Of a stretch of 64,000 bases of DNA, positions 44,484 to 64,000 are shown piece after piece. Location of the stretch: the NCBI GenBank assembly GCA_963070105.1, contig OY718807.1, positions 8,595,983 to 8,659,982 of the forward strand. The letters are read 5' to 3'. The notes under the pieces are model-generated. The model saw only the letters and a program-made list of their open reading frames with translations, searched no databases and was not told the DNA's origin. Origin of the DNA: Litomosoides sigmodontis. Its lineage: Eukaryota; Nematoda; Chromadorea; Rhabditida; Onchocercidae. Positions within the stretch are counted from its first letter, which is position 1, and every line of letters begins with the position of its first letter. A program made the translations under genes and the position numbers.

Positions 44484-46093
44484 ATTCCACCTTAAAATAT
44501 TAAAAAGTGCTTGTTTTATAAAAAATTCAAGGTTCATTGTGAATCGCGAAATATTGGTGACAGCGCTTGGTATTTATGGCTTAGTACCGAGTGAAACGAA
44601 TGCTGAGGGCAGCGAATGGAAAACGACCGTTGATGTTGAGGTTTATATATGAATATATAACATTCTAACAAATAAATCAGTTTATCTTATTATATTTGTT
44701 AATGGCAATTCTTATCAAAACCTCCCAGAATTTCCCGGATTTGTGTAGAATATCTCTTGCATCGATAAAGCATCTGCTTTTGTAACCATTGTCGTCTCAA
44801 GATAGTTGAGACGTTTGCTACCGCAATTCTAATCTAGTTTAAGAAATCTTTTAAGTGATGCCTGGTTTGCATTCCAATGGTATCAGCTAGAGAATGTGTA
44901 CATCTTTATCTTCAAAAAACAAGGTTTTTAGGCTGCGTGGAAAGCTGGCGCTTTCCGAAAAGTTACTTGTGGGATGCCGCCATCCATGCACTTAAAAATT
45001 TGCCTGTATTTTGAGCCAGTCGCTATGTTCATTTTATATTGTGTAAAAATTTGCTATCGGTAATAGGAATCCTTTTGCAAGTTTCTAGTGTTACTTAGGA
45101 AAGAAGTTGAATTGGGAATTTGCAGTTGTCTTTCCTCAAATTACAGTTATGGTCTTCATTCCATCTGATTTTTATGGCACCATATTCGATATGAAGTAAT
45201 GAGAATACTTCATTTTGATAAGCGTGATTGGTTCAAATTTTATTCCTTTTACTTTTAAAAATTAGTTTTTAAAAGTGGAACGGATAGATTTTGCTTCTGA
45301 AGTGTGTATCTGAGCTACTATGCGGTTTTCAATTTGTAAGATTTCAAGGCTTTGTTTCATTAAGAAATATGATTATTTGACAGGTGGCAGCTTCTGGTGT
45401 AACAAAAACAACTGATTTAACATCCGTAACCCTGAAAGGGACATATGGTGATGGACGCGCTTTCATTGCGCATTTAAAGAAACCTGCACGAGTGGTAGCA
45501 AACGTACCATATAGAGCAACAGTGACATTCAAAGTTTGATTTACTAATTTCTCATTCATGATGTGAAATATTTTTATAGTTATATTGACGTATTTGGAAT
45601 TCCTTTGTTTCCATGATCCTAGTTTTGTTCAAATCTGAAGTACTCATTATTTAAACTAATGTAATTTATTTGGAAAATTGTTTTCAGGAAGAAGTTGAAA
45701 CGTTTTCCGGAGGTAATGGTCAAGAAGATATCCTTGTTTATGTTGGATCCGGCGGTGCAGTTGAACAAAATTGTACTGGTACCTCTCCGTCAGTGGACCA
45801 GTCTTCTGTGGCAATGTTTGCCTTTCATAATGATGATCCAAATGGTATACGTCGAGGTATGACACGTGGTCCTGCTGTATACACCGATGCTATAGGTACG
45901 ATCTAACTGCTCTGGAGTATTTCTCTCTTATTTTAAATCAGGAAATTCTGTTTATTTTTCAGGAGGTTTTTACAATCGGCCCATTAATAATGTTGCACCA
46001 ATATATTCCGAAGGGTGCCTTTACGAGGGGCAAATCCCAGAAATTCATTTCATGGCACCAATGGAAGTGAAAAAAGAAGTTTCAGATGTCTGA
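41201..46093 (+). CDS. BTB-BACK-PHR domain protein (BTBD1/2/3/6 family)
   Basis: Members of this family are substrate adaptors for cullin-3 ubiquitin ligases. Exons: 41201-41359, 41515-41760, 42185-42293, 42511-42657, 42750-42926, 43162-43271, 43378-43492, 43663-43761, 43866-43956, 44532-44640, 45384-45533, 45688-45895, 45963-46093, giving 616 residues with all phases consistent. A Pro-rich N-terminus (to about residue 95) precedes the BTB domain (about 112-220; FEAHRVVMAAGS, FSDVDPVAFQTIIDYIYSD). The BACK domain follows (about 221-350; LYAAKKFEIAALEKHCVELL, FKAVCNWAEAECKRR, IRFPTMTVEEL). The PHR domain is about 390-610 (FIVNREILVTALGIYGL, ending EGQIPEIHF). The Trp-Gly-Tyr-rich strand that normally opens PHR was not found: the exon pair 43956/44532 joins in frame across it, using a weak TCAAG acceptor, so an exon may be missed there. 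The start may lie further upstream. Confidence 0.92.
44450..44484. repeat. TA-rich microsatellite in a BTB-PHR intron
   Basis: An imperfect TA run with CATA interruptions, 50 bases before exon ten. Confidence 0.85.
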
Positions 46094-46429
46094 AAGTTTG
46101 AAATTGAAATGTTCGTCACTTATTTTTTAAATAGTGTCTGCTCTGAAAGTTTGTAAGATACTGATGTATTCCAGAGTTTACAAGCTTGCTTTGTACGAAC
46201 CACATTTTAATAATCTTGCTTGTCGGTTTATTTTCTTATTTCGAACCGTGTTCTTATTTTTTAGGAATCTTTCTATTGAATGATTGCTAATAATTTTTGA
46301 GGAGGTTTTTGTTCCCTCCGTTGCCTGTTCTAGCGGATATGTTTCTCCTTTTTCCATGTCTCATTTATTTTTCCGGAATGTGTCAGCAATCATTGAATTA
46401 TAAAATACTATCCGGATCCTTGATCAAAG

Positions 46430-46435
46430 AATAAA
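46430..46435 (+). terminator. Candidate polyadenylation signal of the BTB-PHR gene
   Basis: AATAAA lies 337 bases after the stop codon at 46093. It is the first clear match downstream. Confidence 0.4.
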
Positions 46436-46897
46436 CTCGCGGAGACTATCCTAGATAGGTAGACTATCCCAGATCAGTTTTTGCTGCGAGTCGAGCTAAT
46501 TGAATTAGATATTTCGGTCATGTGGTATTACGAATGCATCGATTTAAGCAGCTACTTGTCTGAGTAATAGATATCATTTTCTTATTATTCCACAGCTTTT
46601 ATCAAATCATATGTGTTATGAGATTCTTGGAATTATTGTGTCGTATTTAATAAGACATTCGTACTTCTCAGTTTTCTAGAGTCGTAGATTTCTGCCTATG
46701 TTGCCTATGTTGTGGGAAAAGGAGTTAAAATGCGCTTTATAGGTTTCATAAAAATGTGAAGAAAAAAATTTGTGAGGAAAAAAAAGTCTCAAAACGTATT
46801 TGTCTGCGTTTTTTGCAGACGTAGAAAAATTTCGATTTTCATTTCATTCATCATCTTGATATCTATCACGTATTCGTAGGGGGTGAAATTTTAACAG

Positions 46898-47338
46898 TAA
46901 CTTGAACAGAAATGATATTGATTCAAATAATGCGATTCGCGTTTGGCAAAGGAATCTTTCCGATACATATGCTTATAGTCCTAATGCTGCGCATTCGCAC
47001 TATTCTGCTGGAAGGAATGAGAAAAGAAGAATTCACAGTGTAAAGGTAATTTCGATTCATGTAGCAATAAAAAAGATCCGAATGAAACGTTGGGGGAGGG
47101 GGGGAGTGTAATTTCCTTCCGGATATTGTTGCAGTATTTTTCTACTAATGATCACTTATCTAATTCACGAGAATTGAAAATTTACCAGTCTCGTTCATAT
47201 GGCGACTTCTTCAGATATTTTTTTTTTCAAAAAAAAACACTTCTTGAAGAAATCTGTAAATTTCTCATGAAGTCTTTTGGTTTGCATTTTTGCCAATTCT
47301 TGAGTGATATCCCAAAATTTGAAAAATTTGGAATTTGA
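46898..47338 (+). CDS. Two orphan exon-like ORFs (hypothetical, partial)
   Basis: An open frame at about 46898-47045 (RNDIDSNNAIRVWQ, then a Ser/Tyr/His-rich stretch to HSVK) follows AACAG and ends at AAG|GTAATT. A second open frame starts after TTGCAG at 47135 (YFSTNDHLSNSREL...) in matching phase and runs to a stop at 47338. The residue mix of the first part looks coding, and the 89-base intron is a normal size. There is no ATG in the first piece, so a 5' exon would be needed. The C-terminal half becomes Phe/Lys-rich and less convincing. I do not recognise the product. It could be a small gene or a decayed one between the BTB-PHR and P-glycoprotein genes. Confidence 0.3.
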
Positions 47339-50300
47339 CCCTTTTAAACAATATCCAAAGAAATTTAATGCTTTTCAAACAACATCTAAAGGGATTCAGT
47401 GCTTTAGGATGATTTCTATTCCGTTTTAAAATTGGATCATGAAGCACTGAAATTAAAAGCGAACAATAATACATTTCTTGACTGAAATCATTCGATGGGA
47501 GAAAGTATGAAGTCTTTAAGTGTTTTCTGCTCATCTTTCTTTTCCATTTCAAAAAGTCTGAAAATATCTTCAAATATTAATGAACAGTAAGGAAGACGAG
47601 GGTGCAGGTCGGAAATTTAGTAATAAAATCACTTTGTAATTCCAACCCAACCGGCACAGATCACGTTTTCCATTCAAATGATAGGATGCAATATTCTCGG
47701 ATAGTAAATTGGGAATGTAAGTAAAAAAAGCGATGATAGCTGAGTGATATCGAATTCCTTATTTGTTTCAAGAAAAAAATTATTAAATTATTTATTAATT
47801 AAAATTGATAAGCAAACCAATTGGAAATGCTCGGAAAAATTTTTTTCTCTCTTTGCTCTAGTACAATAAACACCAGTTTGTTTTTGTACGTAATAGTTCT
47901 CACTTATAAAAATTAATACGATTTATCAATGATAGTGACGGGGCAAGAAATTGTTGATATTTCCTCTTCAAATACGACAATTCATTACTATTACTACTAT
48001 TAAAGAATTAATTTCAATTTGAATTAAAAATTTTCCTTCATCATCTGCTTATCATTGACTACCAATTAATGCTGATCAGCAATCATCTATACATTGCCAA
48101 TCATTTGTGAATTCTTCCATTTTTTTTTCAAGCTATAATAATAGAGTTCAATCAATTTTACAATTTCTCAATTAATCATTTTGCTCATTACTTTTTGGGT
48201 AATTACTGATCGCATGAGTACTGGAAGAATTGAAATAAATAAAAGACGATAGCAGTGACCATTGTCCTGTTCCATCTTGAAAAAAAAAACGCAAACATTG
48301 TATTATTAAAATATCGAATTTTTATTTTCAATCTTTGTGCGTATATTTTCCCTTGCGGAAGCTTCTTATCTTCTCTAGCATAGAATATAAAATTACGTTT
48401 GTTTGTACAATTTACAATGTTACATGCGAGTAAATGTTTGAAAAAAAAACGCTAGAGATATTTTAAAATTATTCTTACGTTTAATTACTTGAAATTATAA
48501 TACAACACAGCAATTAGAGTGCGCAGAATTTAATTTTGAGCGAAATAAACGATACTACAAATTACAATAATTTAGCATTTGAGGGTTTTCTTTCTTCTAA
48601 TTCGTTTTGAATAATTTTTGTGAAATTTGTCGAAAGAGTATAATTTAATGAAATTAGCAGCACTAAGGCCTTGACCAAATGCTTCCTCATAATTAAAAGT
48701 CTAAAAGCTAAAAACTCGGTAATGTTTGGTGATCGATCGTGCACAATCTCATGTTCCATGACGTTTTTTAGATAATACAACTGACCACACTGAATGGTGG
48801 ACGATAACGTCACTGCTTCACTTATATTAATTTGGCTAATAAAAAGAATAAAATTCATCCTAAACTACCTCTTATTAATTGAAAATTCAAAAGTAATACA
48901 GTATAAATGAATTAGAGCTACTTTTTGGTAGTAGTCAGAATGAAATATTAAACTTTTTGCAACAGAGTACTACAGATCTCTCTTTTTTTTTTGAAACCAT
49001 CCATTGATGAAATGGTAAATCAAATTGGTTAATTTGATAAGTGAAGAAGTTTAGATTTTTAATTCACAACTTTTAGCTTATCAGCAATAAAAGCAAAAAA
49101 TTTTAATGAATGTCGTCATGATAACTAATTCTCATGAAATTTGATTTCAATTTGATTTTAGCAATTTATTTCGACGGATAATAGATGAGGACATGCTGCC
49201 AACAGATTATACATAGTAGTCGCGTAGCCAGCCTGTTTCAGGTTGCAATTGTTGCAGTAGCACTGAAGTAGCCGAAATAAGAAGGAATAATTTAGCTAAT
49301 TTTGGGTGTAAATAAGCATTCCGGATATTGGCAGGAAAAAATTAGTAAAAAATAGTGGTGCGAATTTTTGTCAAATTGTCCAACTAAATTAGCATCATAT
49401 CTTGGCTCCCTCTGGCCACCATCACACTTCAGTATTCCTGCTGCTATCCAAGCTTTTACACCTTTTGCGATGCTATCAATTTGCTCTTTGCTAGCATTAA
49501 TTTTGCTACAGCACTTTCTCCATGCTATAAATTATATTTTAACAATTTTAAACTTTAATGTAATAAGTGCTAATTTCTAATTTTCTAGTTTTAATTTCAT
49601 CCCGTTTCGCAGTCAGTCGGATGATGTGACGAAGCAATCAATGACAGTTGAAAATTTCCATAATTTAAAATTTAATACTCTTATGGTAAATGTTTTAATG
49701 CGAAGCAAGTGAGACGAAAGATAATTAGATGAAAGGCGAGAAATAAAATAATGAAAGAAAGAAGAAAGGAAATAAAGTGCAGTGCGGAATAATGTCGAAA
49801 TTTTTGCTTTTTTTTTGAGCTCAACCAGTCCGGTAGTTTCTCAATTAATTACTCTAGAAGGTAAGATTTAACAGTTAATTAATTATTCCAGGAGGTAAGA
49901 TTTAGCAGTTAATCAATCACTTATTTCTACTCAAGTAAAATTCATTCATGCTCAAATCATCTAGCTAAATTATTCGTCTCATATGCTATGATTTTCATTA
50001 ATGTAAACTTTTTGATTTATCTCATAAAAAAAAACTAAGTAATAAATGAGTAACTAAGTGCTACTAAGCAACAAATGAGTAATAATATTACGAAGTTGAA
50101 ATTAAAATAGAACTTTCATTTCTTTATTGTCGTAGAGAAAAAGCAGAAACAGTAGAACAACTTACTGCTGCTAATTTCTATGATTATTAAAAATTTCATG
50201 ACCATTAATTTCCATAAAGAGTTCTGTTTTATATTCAAAAAATATCAGCTGTAATTAATTCCTTTCCAATCTCATAAATTTTTTTTTTGCTGCTAAACTT

Positions 50301-51106
50301 TCGAATTTTATATTGCAACCTTAATTAATCAGTAAATTTAATGTCGCTGTTTTCGACTAGAAAACAACAAATTGGGGAATATGCTGAGCAATTTGACTCA
50401 AAAAATTTTTGACAGAACGATCGATTTGATTAATTGCATAATATTAATTACTTCAAAAACTTAAATTTCCTTTTTTGCTTTTCCTGAAATGTAAAATTTT
50501 CTTAAAATTTGACAACATGTTACATTCATAATGAAATGAAGTGTAGTAAAAAAATTCCATTCCAACGTTAATTTGTTGTTTTAGAATGAAATCAGAAAAA
50601 TTTTGATTTTTTTAAACTAATTGTAGTTTAGAAAATTTTTTTTCCTACATATTGCTAAATTGTCAGGAATTTAAGCAATTCGAACAGGATGAGAAAAATG
50701 ACTTTCTGCGCTACTAAGTCAATTATTCCAAATGAAAGAGTTGGAAAAATTTTATTAAAAATTTTAATTTCAAAATTTTTAATAGCAAAAAAAATTAGCA
50801 CTAGAGATGGTCGTTAATAATTAAATTGTTTAAAAAATCCATTTAAAGGCAACAGCTGATATTTCAATAGCATAATTAATAAATGAATTAAATTTGATGT
50901 AGCACTAGTAAATGTGAACCATTTGAAATATTTAAATTTTGCGTTTTTTTTTAAACTTTACTTTTACATCATTTCTTGGGTATTTCTCGCTCTATAAGTA
51001 AGTAGTAATTTAGCGCTGTTATTTCATGCAAAAATACATCCAGCACTTTTTGCGCATCACTTTAAGTGGTCCTTCGTTAGTACTTGTGAGAAAGAGAGGA
51101 AGAGAT

Positions 51107-51145
<39 letters not shown>

Positions 51146-52136
51146 TGATGAAACGAAATTTAGTCGTTCATGACGCAAATCATTAGCAATTAATTACTGT
51201 CAACATCATTACCGTCATCGAACATTACCGCACATCCGTAGCATTGGTGAAATGAAACGGTAAAACGGTTGATGGATGGTAAAAACGAGTTGTAGTTCCT
51301 TTCATCACTTATCATTAGGGGCGCTTTTGTCTTGATAATTGAATTTCTCGTTTTCAGGTAGCATTTTTACGGGCAACCTTCTTACTCATTCACAAATGCT
51401 TCAATCTTTCTTTTCTTTTTTTTCCCCTCTACACTTTCTGATTAATTAAATTTTGCCAATTAGTGTTAGTTGTAGAATTGGTGGAGAAAGTAGGACGAAA
51501 GAAAATTTTGGGCAAAAAAAAAATTGCAAAAAATAAGTTTCTCATCATTTTATTTTTGCTATGTAAAATATCATTCTGCCGTATTAATTAATTTTTACCG
51601 TTGTTTTTTTAAGCATATAATTTGCTTGCAATGATGAAGTGAATTGGTAGGTAAACATTTAGTATTTAATTTCAATTTCTATTCTGCGAAACAATTTTGC
51701 GGGAGAAAAATTTAGCGAAGGAAGAATGATTCTATTAAGTACGCCCAGAGAATATCATGATTTTTTCACTTGATATTAATAGTAATATTTTTGTTGTAAT
51801 AATATATAGCGATAATTGTTTCCTCTGATAATCACTTAATGACTTGAATTGAATAATTCTTTTCCTTGTTAAAATTTTAATCTTTCAAACGTTCGTTTTT
51901 CAACATCTTTTTCATTGCAACTCGATTGTTGCATTCATGCAATCAACAATCAATAGTTATCTCATTGTTCCCAGTAATGATTACGATGTTTTTTAAGCTA
52001 ATTTTTAAATTATCATTTAGTAAACGAAAAAAAATTCGTAAATTCTTCCGGTTTGAATTGATAATTTCAGTGAATTAGCTAAGAGTTTAGAAAAAAGAAA
52101 AGCAAAAAAAAAAGATAGATATAGTAATTAATTTTC
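47339..52136. other. Intergenic AT-rich region upstream of the P-glycoprotein gene
   Basis: No gene could be supported in this stretch of nearly 5 kb. It is AT-rich, with frequent TTAATTAA-like motifs and homopolymers. A 98-codon minus-strand ORF at 48562-48858 has no splice or family support. Slightly more complex patches lie at 49190-49260 and 51150-51330. Confidence 0.55.
51096..51142. repeat. GA-rich microsatellite
   Basis: An interrupted GA run about 1 kb upstream of the P-glycoprotein start. Confidence 0.88.
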
Positions 52137-52138
52137 AG
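52133..52138 (+). promoter_or_regulatory. Putative spliced-leader acceptor of the P-glycoprotein gene
   Basis: TTTCAG, preceded by AATTAA, ends 48 bases before ATG 52187. The form and spacing fit trans-splicing. Confidence 0.4.
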
Positions 52139-52186
52139 TTTATCGAGCGAAAATTGAATTAAATTTGAATTAAATTTCATGCAATA

Positions 52187-64000
<11,814 letters not shown>

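Noticed and set aside
48562..48858. A 98-codon minus-strand ORF
   Set aside because: AT-rich, mixed hydrophobic content, no splice sites of quality, no recognised family, isolated in gene-poor DNA. Not excluded as a small gene, but unsupported.

Overview
The window is nuclear DNA of a nematode. It is AT-rich, with many short introns whose acceptors are mostly TTTCAG, and with TTTCAG sites a few tens of bases before predicted start codons, as expected for spliced-leader trans-splicing. The protein families also fit: an Otx-type homeobox of the CEH-36/CEH-37 kind, a BTB-BACK-PHR protein, a Mediator subunit and a P-glycoprotein. Base composition and gene structure would suit a filarial or other spirurid worm, but that is inference; no species marker is visible. 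There are no bacterial operons, CRISPR arrays, viral genes or clear transposon proteins.

Layout, left to right. 1-5900: no gene recognised; AT-rich DNA with a few more complex islands. 5925-12219 (+): a complete 21-exon gene for Mediator subunit MED24, 970 residues when spliced. 12290-14821: intergenic, with one GC-rich island at 12530-12860. 14822-17259 (-): a complete five-exon Otx-family K50 homeobox gene, 328 residues. 17290-35180: about 18 kb with no supported gene, rich in microsatellites, with several complex islands (18.8, 23.2, 26.8 and 29.2 kb) and a degenerate minisatellite. It lies between the divergently transcribed homeobox gene and the next gene. 35181-38838 (+): a gene with a missing 5' end and one degenerate copine-like C2 domain. 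41201-46093 (+): a 13-exon BTB-BACK-PHR gene. 46898-47338 (+): two orphan exon-like ORFs. 52187-64000 (+): a P-glycoprotein (ABCB full transporter) gene. Both membrane domains and the first ATPase domain are present; the second ATPase domain lies off the right edge.

The genes do not form a pathway. MED24 and the homeobox protein act in transcription, the BTB-PHR protein is probably a ubiquitin-ligase adaptor, and the P-glycoprotein is an efflux pump. Exon boundaries were worked out by hand from GT/AG sites, phase continuity and family resemblance. In all five genes every internal junction keeps the frame.

The most notable oddities are: a near-perfect 72-bp tandem duplication of a splice acceptor plus exon start in the P-glycoprotein gene; a long intronic inverted repeat in the same gene; an uninterrupted AAT tract of about 210 units; two similar GC-rich islands upstream of the homeobox gene; and a pair of adjacent hairpins at 29.2 kb.
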